This document shows positions 40,712 through 48,786 of a stretch of 64,000 bases of DNA, piece after piece (within the stretch, counting starts at the first letter, position 1; every line of letters starts with the position of its first letter). The notes below the pieces were generated by a model. It made no database searches. It saw only the letters and a list, made by a program, of their open reading frames with translations, and was not told the DNA's origin. The translations under genes were made by a program, and so were the position numbers. The stretch spans positions 55,401 to 119,400 of the forward strand of contig NZ_FOFM01000010.1 in NCBI RefSeq assembly GCF_900110875.1, given 5' to 3'. This stretch comes from Pseudovibrio axinellae (GTDB lineage Bacteria; Pseudomonadota; Alphaproteobacteria; Rhizobiales; Stappiaceae).

Positions 40712-40726
40712 TTGACAAAAGGCCAA
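40712..40726. promoter_or_regulatory. operator-like repeat c overlapping a -35 box
   Basis: TTGACAAAAGGCCAA. The first six bases are a perfect -35 hexamer, so binding would block the promoter directly. Confidence 0.6.
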
Positions 40727-40763
40727 TTTCGCAATTACCGTACAGCCAGAACGGGAGAGCGAG

Positions 40764-41150
40764 ATGAATGTAAACGGTGCAGTTGTTGAAGAGAGCCTGA
40801 CCAATCTGGAGCAATCAAAGATCCGGATGTTGCTGGCTTTGCAGAACAATTCTCGTAAGCTCTCGGCAGTTATGCGCAAAGAGCTCTTTCGCTTGCTCAA
40901 GGGCAAACACCAGTCTGGAACTGCTACAGTCGTAAGCAACCAAATCGCCTGCCAAGACGCATTTAAGCTTTTGGCTGAATATCAAGCGGAGTTGGAACAT
41001 GTCAGAACCGTAAAGAAAGCATACCAGCAGTTTATCAAAACTGGTGAACACTCGGGCATGTGTCAAAGTCCAGACCAAACACCAAAATGTATATTATTTG
41101 ATTTCGTCGACGGGCCAGCATCAGACCAGTTTCTGACGCCTGCCCCGTAA
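40764..41150 (+). CDS. first gene of the recombination operon, unknown
   Basis: 128 residues, strong RBS GGGAGAGCGAG. Helical throughout, with a coiled-coil core (KIRMLLALQNNSRKLSAVMR; LLAEYQAELEHVRTVKKAYQ). Position suggests a delayed-early regulator or anti-host factor. Not recognised. Confidence 0.6.
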   Translation: MNVNGAVVEESLTNLEQSKIRMLLALQNNSRKLSAVMRKELFRLLKGKHQSGTATVVSNQIACQDAFKLLAEYQAELEHVRTVKKAYQQFIKTGEHSGMCQSPDQTPKCILFDFVDGPASDQFLTPAP

Positions 41151-41210
41151 CTTGGAATTCCACTGACAATCTTCATTTACAGCCACCATGAGGAGACCTC
41201 CCACTCCTCA

Positions 41211-41249
41211 GGGAACCGGAGAGTTATGCCCCTCGTCTCTCCGGTTCCC
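41211..41249. repeat. 13-bp perfect stem-loop
   Basis: GGGAACCGGAGAG pairs exactly with CTCTCCGGTTCCC over a 13-nt loop. Located between the 128-residue gene and the RecF-like gene. No T run follows, so it is likely a processing or anti-decay element, or a protein-binding RNA hairpin. Confidence 0.85.
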
Positions 41250-41281
41250 CCTCCAATGGCTGAGAACCAAAGGACTTTTTT

Positions 41282-42655
41282 ATGCGCATCCTTAGTGCGA
41301 AAGTTGAAAACTACATGGGCGTCAAGCTGTTTGACGCGGATTTTGACAAAGATAAGAATGTTGTCGAGATCACAGGGAAAAACGGTCAGGGCAAAACTGG
41401 CTCATTGGATGGGATTTGGGCAGCGATTGCAGGAAAAGGCGCGATTGCAGACAACCCAATCCGTGAGGGTGAAGAAAGCGCCACCTTGCAAGTCAACTTC
41501 GGGCATCTCATTGCAACCCGCAAGTTTAAGCGCAAAGAGGAAAAGGAATACACCACCAACCTCACACTCACGACACCGGAAGGTGCGCGGTTCCCCAAAC
41601 CGCAGGAAATGCTGAACGAGTTCTTCAACTCGATTGCGCTGGATCCCATTGAGTTCCTGCGAAAGGAGAGCAAGCAGCAGACCCTGATCTTCCGCTCGCT
41701 GATCTCTGACTTTGACTTTGATGAGAACGATGAGCAGATCAACACACTGGCCGAGAAGCGCCAGAACACCAATCGTGACGTGAAATCACTACAGGCCCGT
41801 GTGGATGCATTCCAGCTGCCGGCTAAACTCCCTGAAGACGCCATCGACGAGCACGAGCTGATCAAACAGCTGGCGGGCGCTCAGGAGAGAAACCAGGAGC
41901 GTCAGAACGAGATCAGCAGGCGCGATACCTCTGAGGCCGAAATCAAGGGCCTTCGCGACACCGCCAACGCTCAGTCAGTAGAAAGCGCAAGTGCAACCTC
42001 CCGCGCCATCGAAGAGGGGCACCGCTTGATTGCAGAGGCTAAGGCACAGGCTGACAAACTGCGCGCTGATGCCGAAATTCAGGCGGTTGAATTATCTAAA
42101 GAAGCCGAGACAAAACATCAGGCTGCCAACGACATACAGGCAAAACTTGATGAACTGCTTCCGATACCAGGCCCCATCAACCCAACTGAAATTCAAGAAC
42201 TCATTGAAGAGGCCAAAGCTTCAAATGCCCTCTACTCAAAAAAGCAGCAATACGATGCGCTGGCAGAAGAGCTACGGCTGAAGAAGCTGGAGGCGAGAGG
42301 CTTTGATGGCAATATTAACGAGCTTCGCAAGAAGGCGGAGGACGCTGTTAAGACCGCAGACCTGCCAGTCCCTGGCATTGGCTTTGATGAAAACGGGCTG
42401 ACCTTCAAAGGCCTGCCGCTGTCACAGGCCAGCAAGGCAGAACAGATCCGCGTGTGCTGCGCCATTGTGGCTGCCCTCAATCCCGAATTACGCATTTGCC
42501 GGATCTCAGATGGTTCGTTGCTCGATCAGATGAGCTTCGATCTACTGGAAGGCTTTGCCAAGAAATACGACATGCAGGTGTTTATCGAGACCGTGGAGTC
42601 CTCTCGACAGGGTGCCATCGTTATCGAAGCCGGTGAAATCGTAAGCAAGAACTGA
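41282..42655 (+). CDS. AAA ATPase, RecF/SbcC-like
   Basis: 457 residues. N-terminal ATPase half with Walker A ITGKNGQGKTGSLDG (GKNGQGKT 32-39). Residues about 150-330 are coiled coil (RNQERQNEISRRDTSEAEIK; EAKAQADKLRADAEIQAVEL). The C-terminal half has a signature-like LSQASKAEQIRVCCAIVAAL and a D-loop-like LRICRISDGSLLDQMSFDLL. This is the SMC/RecF class of DNA-end or gap-binding ATPases. It leads a set with RecE-like and RecT-like genes, so it probably assists phage recombination. Confidence 0.85.
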   Translation: MRILSAKVENYMGVKLFDADFDKDKNVVEITGKNGQGKTGSLDGIWAAIAGKGAIADNPIREGEESATLQVNFGHLIATRKFKRKEEKEYTTNLTLTTPEGARFPKPQEMLNEFFNSIALDPIEFLRKESKQQTLIFRSLISDFDFDENDEQINTLAEKRQNTNRDVKSLQARVDAFQLPAKLPEDAIDEHELIKQLAGAQERNQERQNEISRRDTSEAEIKGLRDTANAQSVESASATSRAIEEGHRLIAEAKAQADKLRADAEIQAVELSKEAETKHQAANDIQAKLDELLPIPGPINPTEIQELIEEAKASNALYSKKQQYDALAEELRLKKLEARGFDGNINELRKKAEDAVKTADLPVPGIGFDENGLTFKGLPLSQASKAEQIRVCCAIVAALNPELRICRISDGSLLDQMSFDLLEGFAKKYDMQVFIETVESSRQGAIVIEAGEIVSKN

Positions 42656-42667
42656 GGCATTTCACCT

Positions 42668-43087
42668 ATGGCACGCATCCTAATCGCACCAACAACAAGC
42701 AAGTCGGTCAAAGACAAGCTCTCCAAGCTGCTGAGAGACGAAAACCACGCGGTCATCGACAGCAATAAAAACGCTCTGGACTGGAGCGACGTAGACCCTG
42801 CGTATTCCAATTGGACCCCTCAAGAAGCCATGTCCTCGTTGCTTGAAGACACCGCCGTGAAGAGCGCTTACGCCGACTTAGAACGCGACATGCGATCAGC
42901 TGATGCGTGCCTTCTCTTCTTCCCTGCAAGCCAGGACGCCGCGCTTATGGCCGGTTGGTTTGTAGCACATCAAAAAAACGTTGTCGGGGTGGTTTCTGGC
43001 AACGGCAATCTCCCCACTCTGGCTTTCATGACAACAGACCTTTGTCTGAATGTTGATGAGGTCGTGGAAGCATTTTCTGGCCGCTGA
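42668..43087 (+). CDS. Rossmann-like protein, deoxyribosyltransferase-type fold possible
   Basis: 139 residues. It starts MARILIAPTTSKSVKDKL and has SADACLLFFPASQDAALMAG, followed by a KNVVGVVSG segment. This is like the fold of nucleoside 2-deoxyribosyltransferase/TIR-like small domains, where a D/S-A-D-x-x-L-L-F-x-P sequence precedes the nucleotide pocket. The catalytic Glu cannot be identified with confidence. Function unknown; possibly acts on a nucleotide. Confidence 0.5.
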   Translation: MARILIAPTTSKSVKDKLSKLLRDENHAVIDSNKNALDWSDVDPAYSNWTPQEAMSSLLEDTAVKSAYADLERDMRSADACLLFFPASQDAALMAGWFVAHQKNVVGVVSGNGNLPTLAFMTTDLCLNVDEVVEAFSGR

Positions 43088-43114
43088 ACACGGTCGCAAC
43101 CCTGAGAGGACAAC

Positions 43115-43321
43115 ATGAGCAACTTTAAATTCCAACTCAACGATACGGTCAAGATCACTGCCAGTGGAGAGACCGGAACGATCAAAAGTCGAGCCGAGCA
43201 CACCACAGGAACCAACAACTATCGCATTCACTACAAAGCGGCGGATGGACGTGCGGTCGAAGCTTGGTGGGACGAATGCGATCTGGCTAGTGATTTGAGT
43301 TCTGAAGACGTCCAGTTCTGA
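43115..43321 (+). CDS. small SH3/KOW-like protein
   Basis: 68 residues forming one beta-barrel-like domain: FQLNDTVKITASGETGTIKS, then NNYRIHYKAADGRAVEAWWD. The layout resembles KOW/SH3-type domains found in small phage proteins, often next to recombination genes. Not recognised beyond the fold. Confidence 0.6.
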   Translation: MSNFKFQLNDTVKITASGETGTIKSRAEHTTGTNNYRIHYKAADGRAVEAWWDECDLASDLSSEDVQF

Positions 43322-43341
43322 ACCCCTTCCTTCAACTCAAC

Positions 43342-43362
43342 GGCGTAGCCCTTGGCTACGCC
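43342..43362. repeat. intercistronic hairpin GGCGTAGCC/GGCTACGCC
   Basis: A perfect 9-bp stem with a 3-nt loop CTT between the SH3-like gene and the RecE-like gene. No T run. Confidence 0.8.
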
Positions 43363-43390
43363 CTCTCTTCCAAACCTCTTGGAGTTCCAA

Positions 43391-44455
43391 ATGTTCGACC
43401 TAAAAATTGGCGATCCGGTCCCCCTTGGTATCTACTTCGGGCTCCCCGAAGACATCTATCACGCAGACCCTGAGGCCCTTGGCTCTTCCCCTATCAAGGA
43501 AATCCATGTCAACCCAGCTGACCACCAATACAACAACATCATGGGACAGGAGCACGTCAAAGAGTTTGATCTTGGCTCCGCATTGCATGCTCGCATCCTT
43601 GAGGGTGAAGACGCTCTGAATGCCCGTTTTGCGCCTATGTTCGATCCCTCCGAATACCCGGGCGCTCTGGATACAAACGCAGACCTGATCAAATTCCTGA
43701 AAGAACATGATCAAAAAGGCATGAGCGGCAAAAAGAAAGCTGACCTCATTGAATGGGTGCTCGAAGTCGATATGGACGCAGAGGTCCTTGAACTCCGGAA
43801 GAAAGACTATTTGTCCGCCAATGAAGGCAAGACCTTTGTATCTGTCAAAGACTGGGCGCTGGTCGAGAATGCTGCTCAAATGCTACAGAAAGATCATGAC
43901 CTCGGGCCTGTCATGGAAAATGGCGCCTTCATTAAAGGTGCACCAGAAGTTTCCTTCTTTTACATGGATGGTGACATCAAACGGAAGTTGCGTGTTGACC
44001 GTCTTCTCAGGCATGCCCTCGTAGACCTCAAGAGCTTCTCTCCCAAGTCCACCGGCAATATGCAGCGACTGGTTCTTGCTGCCATTCGAACCAACTATTA
44101 CGAAATCCAGTCCGCTGACTACCTTCGCTCATTTGGCATCGTCAAAGAACTCTTCCGGGATGGTGACATTGAGGTGTTTGGTGAGCCTCCTTACGACACC
44201 TTCCTTGAGGAATGTTTCGCCTCTGACGAGGACCCTGACTGGGTCTGGGTGTTTGTTAAAACCAAAGGCTGCCCGCAACCTCAACTCGTAAATTGGAAAG
44301 GCAAACAGCGCATAGACGACCACAAGCAGAAGGTCGTCGAAGCACTCGAAACCTATCGTTTCTTTGTCGGAGAGTACGGCAAAGACGATATCTGGCACCC
44401 GCAGCACCCCGCCATTGATTTGGATGATGAGGACTACCGCGGAGGTGCCTCATGA
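43391..44455 (+). CDS. RecE-like 5'-3' exonuclease, PD-(D/E)XK family
   Basis: 354 residues from ATG 43391 (MFDLKIGDPVPLGIYFGLPE). RecE/DUF3799 pattern: Y-H-A-D-P near the N-terminus, I-K-E-I-H-V-N-P-A-D, then DLGSALHARILEGEDA. The catalytic core is RKLRVDRLLRHALVDLKSFS (D...K), followed by YEIQSADYLRSFGI (Q-x-A-x-Y). It would resect DNA ends to load RecT, whose gene overlaps its stop by 4 bases. Confidence 0.85.
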   Translation: MFDLKIGDPVPLGIYFGLPEDIYHADPEALGSSPIKEIHVNPADHQYNNIMGQEHVKEFDLGSALHARILEGEDALNARFAPMFDPSEYPGALDTNADLIKFLKEHDQKGMSGKKKADLIEWVLEVDMDAEVLELRKKDYLSANEGKTFVSVKDWALVENAAQMLQKDHDLGPVMENGAFIKGAPEVSFFYMDGDIKRKLRVDRLLRHALVDLKSFSPKSTGNMQRLVLAAIRTNYYEIQSADYLRSFGIVKELFRDGDIEVFGEPPYDTFLEECFASDEDPDWVWVFVKTKGCPQPQLVNWKGKQRIDDHKQKVVEALETYRFFVGEYGKDDIWHPQHPAIDLDDEDYRGGAS

Positions 44456-45516
44456 GCAACGATCTCCAAATCATGGATGAACACACTGACACCTCACTGC
44501 AAGGTGAGGTTCTGGCGCCATCCAATATTTTGAGCCAGGAGCGGTTCGAGCTTACCAACAAGTATGCCGTTGCCATTTCACGCGCCTCTCTACTTCCCGA
44601 GCATCTGCGCGGCGAGAGCCCGGAAGAAGCCTACTCCAACTGTTTTTTGGTGGTCAATCAAGCTCTCACTTGGGGCATTGACCCTCTTGCAGTCGCACAA
44701 GCCACTGCCGTTGTGCATGGCAAGCTTTGCTATGAGGGCAAACTGGTCCAGGCCGTTCTTAATATGAACAGGATCCGCTTGCACTCCCGATATGAGGGGG
44801 AGCGCGGGACAGGCGACTACAAGATCTACCTGTCTGATAAACCGTTCAAGGAAGACGGCAGCACTGAAGGGCGAATGGTGGAAGGCTCAGTCAAAGACTG
44901 GGCGACATACGGCAGCAAAAAAGCTGGCAAGGATGACGTGATGAATGCCGCGTGGAAGAGCGACCCCTACTCTATGCTGCACTACCGTGGCCACAGGCAA
45001 TGGACGCGGCTGCATGAACCAGGGCTGATTATGGGGGTCTACACCCCGGATGAAATGGCTCTGGAAAACGATGCCCATCGCGCGCGCCAAGCGAAGGACA
45101 TCACAAAGTCTCGTGAGAACAACCCCCTGCTCTCTCCTGAGGAGCGCCAATCCGGAAATCATAGTTCCTCCAACCAAGCCCCTGCACAGGCGCGGTCCGG
45201 ATCAGGTCCCCAGGAGGGCGGCACGCCGGAGGATGGCACAGCTGACGATAAAACGTCATCCTCCGGCACTCCACTTTCCATATCGCGTGGAACCTTTGAG
45301 CTTTATGCCCAAAACCTGTCCAAGCTGCGCAGCGAAGAGGTCTTGAAGAAAGGCGATAAGAAGTTTTCATCTGAGTTAAACGCCACGCCGAATGAGACAG
45401 ACGTTGCCCTGTTCAGACGGATCTACACTGCCTGCGCAAATCGCGTCAGCGGCAAGATCACGGCAAAGGACTGTGAAACCCATATTGCAGATCTGATCGA
45501 GGAGGCCTTTAGCTGA
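44452..45516 (+). CDS. RecT-family single-strand annealing protein
   Basis: 354 residues. Core region: YAVAISRASLLPEHLRGESP, then a V-N-Q-A-L-T-W-G-I-D-P-L-A-V-A-Q-A segment, AVVHGKLCYEGKLVQAVLNM and WTRLHEPGLIMGVYTPDEMA. These are typical of RecT/Redbeta-type annealing proteins. The C-terminal 110 residues are disordered and polar, then a helical end. It anneals ssDNA produced by the RecE-like nuclease. Overlaps both flanking genes, so the three are co-translated. Confidence 0.9.
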   Translation: MSNDLQIMDEHTDTSLQGEVLAPSNILSQERFELTNKYAVAISRASLLPEHLRGESPEEAYSNCFLVVNQALTWGIDPLAVAQATAVVHGKLCYEGKLVQAVLNMNRIRLHSRYEGERGTGDYKIYLSDKPFKEDGSTEGRMVEGSVKDWATYGSKKAGKDDVMNAAWKSDPYSMLHYRGHRQWTRLHEPGLIMGVYTPDEMALENDAHRARQAKDITKSRENNPLLSPEERQSGNHSSSNQAPAQARSGSGPQEGGTPEDGTADDKTSSSGTPLSISRGTFELYAQNLSKLRSEEVLKKGDKKFSSELNATPNETDVALFRRIYTACANRVSGKITAKDCETHIADLIEEAFS

Positions 45517-46148
45517 TGCTGTTGTTCCTCGACCTTGTGACCAGCGGTCTGCTGCGAAGTGAATTGCCGCTTGGTCATTCCTCCCAACCTTGGGCGTTAA
45601 AGATTGCTGGGGAACTGTCCGATGCACAGGGCAACCGCATCAGTGCAATCGACATGCTGATCAAGGCCGAGGGACGCACCGTCAAGCCCCAAGCAAAGAA
45701 TATCCATGGCGTTGAAGAACGCAGCTGTGAACAGCTGGGCGTAAAGCAGAACGCGGTGCTGGCGTTAATCTCGGACCTTGCAGGAAAGGCCCTGCGGGTC
45801 GTGACATACGGCGAATTTGACCGGCGCATTGTTACTTCGCTTCTGACCAATCTTGAAGAGCAAACCCGGGCCAGAAAAGGCTCGTTCGTGGGCAGGTGGG
45901 AGCGCCCTGGTCTTGAGTTTTTAAACATTCAGGACCCCGTTTGTACCCGTGAATGCGGGCTGCTCCAAAAGGAAAAGGACACTGAAGAGGCTCAGCTTCG
46001 CTGGCCCACCATGGAAGAGGCCTGCGCTCACCTCCTACCCGCTCCCGTCGAGATTGACAAAGCTGATGCCTGGTCAGGTCTCAATGCAACCAAGTCTCTG
46101 TTTTTTGAACTCTTAAAACGCGGTCATTTCGAACAAACGGCCTGCTGA
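45516..46148 (+). CDS. DnaQ-like 3'-5' exonuclease homologue, catalytic Glu missing
   Basis: 210 residues, start overlaps RecT. The RNase T/DnaQ pattern is visible: FLDLVTSGL at residues 4-12, where the usual D-x-E-T-T-G should be, then IHGVEERSCEQLG (motif II neighbourhood) and VTYGEFDRRIVTSLL with the phenylalanine-aspartate of Exo II. In motif I the Glu is a Val (D-L-V), so metal binding is impaired. It may be a structural or inactive exonuclease, possibly aiding RecE/RecT. The C-terminus (MEEACAHLLPAPVEIDKADA) is also DnaQ-like. Confidence 0.72.
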   Translation: MLLFLDLVTSGLLRSELPLGHSSQPWALKIAGELSDAQGNRISAIDMLIKAEGRTVKPQAKNIHGVEERSCEQLGVKQNAVLALISDLAGKALRVVTYGEFDRRIVTSLLTNLEEQTRARKGSFVGRWERPGLEFLNIQDPVCTRECGLLQKEKDTEEAQLRWPTMEEACAHLLPAPVEIDKADAWSGLNATKSLFFELLKRGHFEQTAC

Positions 46149-46164
46149 AAACCAAGGTGAAATC

Positions 46165-46548
46165 ATGTCAAACGTAAAGAAGGCTCCTAAACCAGTTGAT
46201 GTTCATGTTGGCTCCCTTATTCGCACGCGGCGGATGTTGATGGGCATGACTCAGGAGAAGCTGGGCGACACTCTGGGGATCACATTTCAGCAGATCCAGA
46301 AGTATGAAAAAGGCACCAACCGTGTTGGATCAAGCCGCCTGCAGGATATCGCCAATGCGCTGAAAGTCCCCGTAGCGTTCTTCTTCGAAGGCGCTCCCGG
46401 GTCTGAGATGTCCAAGGACAGCACAGCGACAGATGAAATCCAGTTGCTTGCCATCCCAGGGGCGGTTGATCTCCTGAAAGCCTTTGCCGTCAGTTCCAAG
46501 AATGGGCAACGCTCGCTAATCAACATTGCCCAGCAAGTCGCAGCGTAG
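46165..46548 (+). CDS. XRE-family transcriptional regulator
   Basis: 127 residues with a canonical HTH: IRTRRMLMGMTQEKLGDTLG, then ITFQQIQKYEKGTNRVGSSR and L-Q-D-I-A-N-A-L-K-V-P-V. The C-terminal part is helical (VDLLKAFAVSSKNGQRSLIN), the usual layout of short alphaproteobacterial XRE regulators. It may control the operon or host genes. Confidence 0.88.
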   Translation: MSNVKKAPKPVDVHVGSLIRTRRMLMGMTQEKLGDTLGITFQQIQKYEKGTNRVGSSRLQDIANALKVPVAFFFEGAPGSEMSKDSTATDEIQLLAIPGAVDLLKAFAVSSKNGQRSLINIAQQVAA

Positions 46549-46557
46549 GTGCCAGAC

Positions 46558-46815
46558 ATGGACAACACAGCCCATTTTGAACGCGCCAAAATCCTTGCTT
46601 CAGATCTAACCACGTTCCTGCACGAGCGTGGACGCTTCAATCCACATACCCCTGAAGTCACTGTGACCGCGCTTGCTTACGTCTTGCGTGACCGCTTAGA
46701 GGAGCAGCCAGACGCTATTAAAAGAGAGCTACTACAAGGCATTTCTGACCTTGTTCGCAACCCGGATTCTCAAGTGCAGGTCGTTCAGGTCCCCTTCAAT
46801 GGAACCATCAGTTAA
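46558..46815 (+). CDS. small phage protein, unknown
   Basis: 85 residues from ATG 46558 (a GTG at 46549 gives three more). Helical; contains ARERAKILASDL-like segments and a V-T-V-T-A-L-A-Y-V-L-R-D-R-L helix. It directly follows the XRE regulator. Not recognised. Confidence 0.55.
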   Translation: MDNTAHFERAKILASDLTTFLHERGRFNPHTPEVTVTALAYVLRDRLEEQPDAIKRELLQGISDLVRNPDSQVQVVQVPFNGTIS

Positions 46816-46838
46816 CCCGTTCTCTAGCGAGGACAGAT

Positions 46839-46854
46839 AGGGCGTACGCGCCCT
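46839..46854. repeat. intercistronic hairpin AGGGCG/CGCCCT
   Basis: A 6-bp perfect stem with loop TACG, in the gap before the 122-residue gene. Confidence 0.6.
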
Positions 46855-46899
46855 TTCCACCCCCTTTACCTGTCATCACCAGACGGAGATCTAGCAGCC

Positions 46900-47268
46900 A
46901 TGAGCAATCGATCGTTGATAAGAAATTCTAAGGGTGAGTACGCCGTCCTGGCAGATCGGGGTTGGGTACCAGGCAAGAAGATTGAGTGGACCACTGACAT
47001 TCATCAGGCCACCGTTCTTGCCACCTACTACATGGAGAGAATTGCAAGGTCTTCTCGTGAAGAAATCTATGTGCTTCCTGCCAAGTGCGAGCGCAAGGTA
47101 ACACCTCTAAGACCGTGGCAAATACAGCCAACCCCTCCTGCACAAACCGAAGAGCCACTTAACGCTGCCACACTCGAACATTTTGAAGAATGGGCACACA
47201 CCGAGCGTGGGCAAAAGACGCTTCTGGCAGTTTTACTGAACGCTCTCAATTTTCCGCGCTCTTCCTGA
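46900..47268 (+). CDS. unknown phage protein, 122 residues
   Basis: N-terminal beta-like part (NSKGEYAVLADRGWVPGKKI, then E-W-T-T-D-I-H-Q-A-T), a middle with P/T/Q-rich linker, and a C-terminal helix (ALEHFEEWAH-like, then KTLLAVLLNALNF). The domain start has the shape of small phage proteins that display a short mixed sheet. Not recognised. Confidence 0.55.
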   Translation: MSNRSLIRNSKGEYAVLADRGWVPGKKIEWTTDIHQATVLATYYMERIARSSREEIYVLPAKCERKVTPLRPWQIQPTPPAQTEEPLNAATLEHFEEWAHTERGQKTLLAVLLNALNFPRSS

Positions 47269-47317
47269 AAGCTGGCATCTCATTTTTCAGCCAATTCTTA
47301 AACGGAGCTTTTTTGAA

Positions 47318-47842
47318 ATGAATGCATTTACTCCAAGCAAAGACCTTAAAAAGCAAGCACGCCCCTTCGGATTGACAGAGCGCGAGATGGAATGTGCAGA
47401 CGCGCTGATCTCAGGCAAAACATCGGCTGAGACTGCAAAGGATCTGGGGCTCTCACAATCGACTGTGGTCGGCTACATCACAACAGCAAAGCAGAAGACC
47501 GGCGACACGACAATTTACCACCTGTGCGCTCGCATGGCTGCCTACAAAGAACGTCAGAAGGTGGTGGACTATCTGCGTGTTGCTGCCGATGCCGAAAATA
47601 ACGCCTATCGCTGTTCCCCGTGCACGCACTGCGGCTCGATCTCTCTAAGCCGCTATAGGCTGCTTTCTACGGTCGCTGGAGTGGTTGATAGCGGTTTAGC
47701 TGGCCCCGCCTTTATCAACCCAACTGGCCTGAGCAGTCGTGATGGCAACACTATCGCGTATTTGACGCCTGAACAGTTGGTGGAGGAGCACGCTGCACTG
47801 GATGTGCTGCAGAACAGCCCCAGTGTGGAAGGAGAAGGCTGA
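47318..47842 (+). CDS. LuxR-type HTH protein
   Basis: 174 residues. Residues 18-70 form a GerE/LuxR helix-turn-helix: FGLTEREMECADALISGKTS, then A-E-T-A-K-D-L-G-L-S-Q-S-T-V-V-G-Y. No receiver or autoinducer domain is attached. The C-terminal half has CSPCTHCGSISLSRYRLLST, a possible metal site, and a less conserved end. As a DNA-binding regulator it may act on late or host promoters. Confidence 0.8.
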   Translation: MNAFTPSKDLKKQARPFGLTEREMECADALISGKTSAETAKDLGLSQSTVVGYITTAKQKTGDTTIYHLCARMAAYKERQKVVDYLRVAADAENNAYRCSPCTHCGSISLSRYRLLSTVAGVVDSGLAGPAFINPTGLSSRDGNTIAYLTPEQLVEEHAALDVLQNSPSVEGEG

Positions 47843-48786
47843 TGGCTGAGAACACCAACATTGAATGGTGCGACCACACCTTTAATCCTTGGATGGGCTG
47901 CACCAAGATAAGTCCTGCGTGCGACAACTGCTACGCGGAAGCAATGATGCAAGAGCGCCTTAAAAAGGTGAAATGGGGAGCAAAAGAGCCTCGTCAACGT
48001 ACCAGCTCCATGAACTGGAAAATGCCGCTCAAGTGGGACCGTGATGCGCGGATCACAAGCACCCGTCCTCGTGTTTTCTGCGCTTCTCTTGCAGACGTGT
48101 TTGATAAAGAAGCCCCGCAGGAGTGGCGTGAAGATCTATGGAGCCTAATTGAGGCGACCCCTCACCTTGATTGGCTTATTCTGACAAAGCGCCCACAGAA
48201 CATCCAGAAGCTTTGCCACTGGAGCTACGGTACCTTTCCGGACAATGTTTGGATGGGTGCCACAGTTGAGGATAAAGCGTCAGCAGCGCAGCGCATCAAG
48301 CATCTGGGACAAACACCATGTAAGGTTCGCTTCCTCTCCTGTGAGCCCTTGATGGAGCCTGTAGACCTAACTGATATAGTGGGTTTCTGCGGCGAGAGGT
48401 TGAATGCACTGACGGGCTACATCCATGAGCATGACTCTTGGGTGCATTCCATTGATTGGGTAATTGCAGGCGGAGAAAGTGGATCTCGCGCGCGTCCTAC
48501 TCACCCTGATTGCTTCCGCTCCCTTCGCGACCAATGCGCCGCTGCCGGGGTTCCATTTCTCTTCAAACAATGGGGGGAATGGTTGCCAATTGAACGCACA
48601 CCCGAGATTGAGAATAAGATCACGATGCCTGGTCAAAATAGCGGACTTTGGGCATGGCCTGACGGCACAAGAGACGGCTGGAAGAACGGGATTGTGAGCG
48701 CCCGTTTAGGCAAAAAAACCGCAGGTCGCTTGCTCGATGGCATCGAGCACCACCAATTCCCTTCACCCTTGAAGGAAGCAGCGTGA
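47842..48786 (+). CDS. Gp37/Gp68-like protein, DUF5131
   Basis: 314 residues. MAENTNIEWCDHTFNPWMGC, then C-x-x-x-S-P-A-C-D-N-C-Y-A-E, is the DUF5131 signature, with a radical-SAM-like cysteine cluster. Further typical stretches are HLDWLILTKRPQNIQK, GATVEDKASAAQRI and WVIAGGESGSRARPTHPDCF. The family is common in phages and mobile elements and its activity is not settled. Overlaps the preceding gene by 1 base and the next by 1. Confidence 0.88.
   Translation: MAENTNIEWCDHTFNPWMGCTKISPACDNCYAEAMMQERLKKVKWGAKEPRQRTSSMNWKMPLKWDRDARITSTRPRVFCASLADVFDKEAPQEWREDLWSLIEATPHLDWLILTKRPQNIQKLCHWSYGTFPDNVWMGATVEDKASAAQRIKHLGQTPCKVRFLSCEPLMEPVDLTDIVGFCGERLNALTGYIHEHDSWVHSIDWVIAGGESGSRARPTHPDCFRSLRDQCAAAGVPFLFKQWGEWLPIERTPEIENKITMPGQNSGLWAWPDGTRDGWKNGIVSARLGKKTAGRLLDGIEHHQFPSPLKEAA

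Larger units (their letters stand above)
40332..40763. other. control region upstream of the recombination operon
   Basis: 430 bases without an annotated gene. 40650-40730 is AT-rich and carries three operator-like repeats. 40400-40600 is GC-rich, with an open plus-strand frame 40416-40598 that lacks any ATG (TTG only). TTGACA at 40712-40717 with a weak TACCGT 18 bases on could be the promoter of the downstream operon. Confidence 0.5.
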
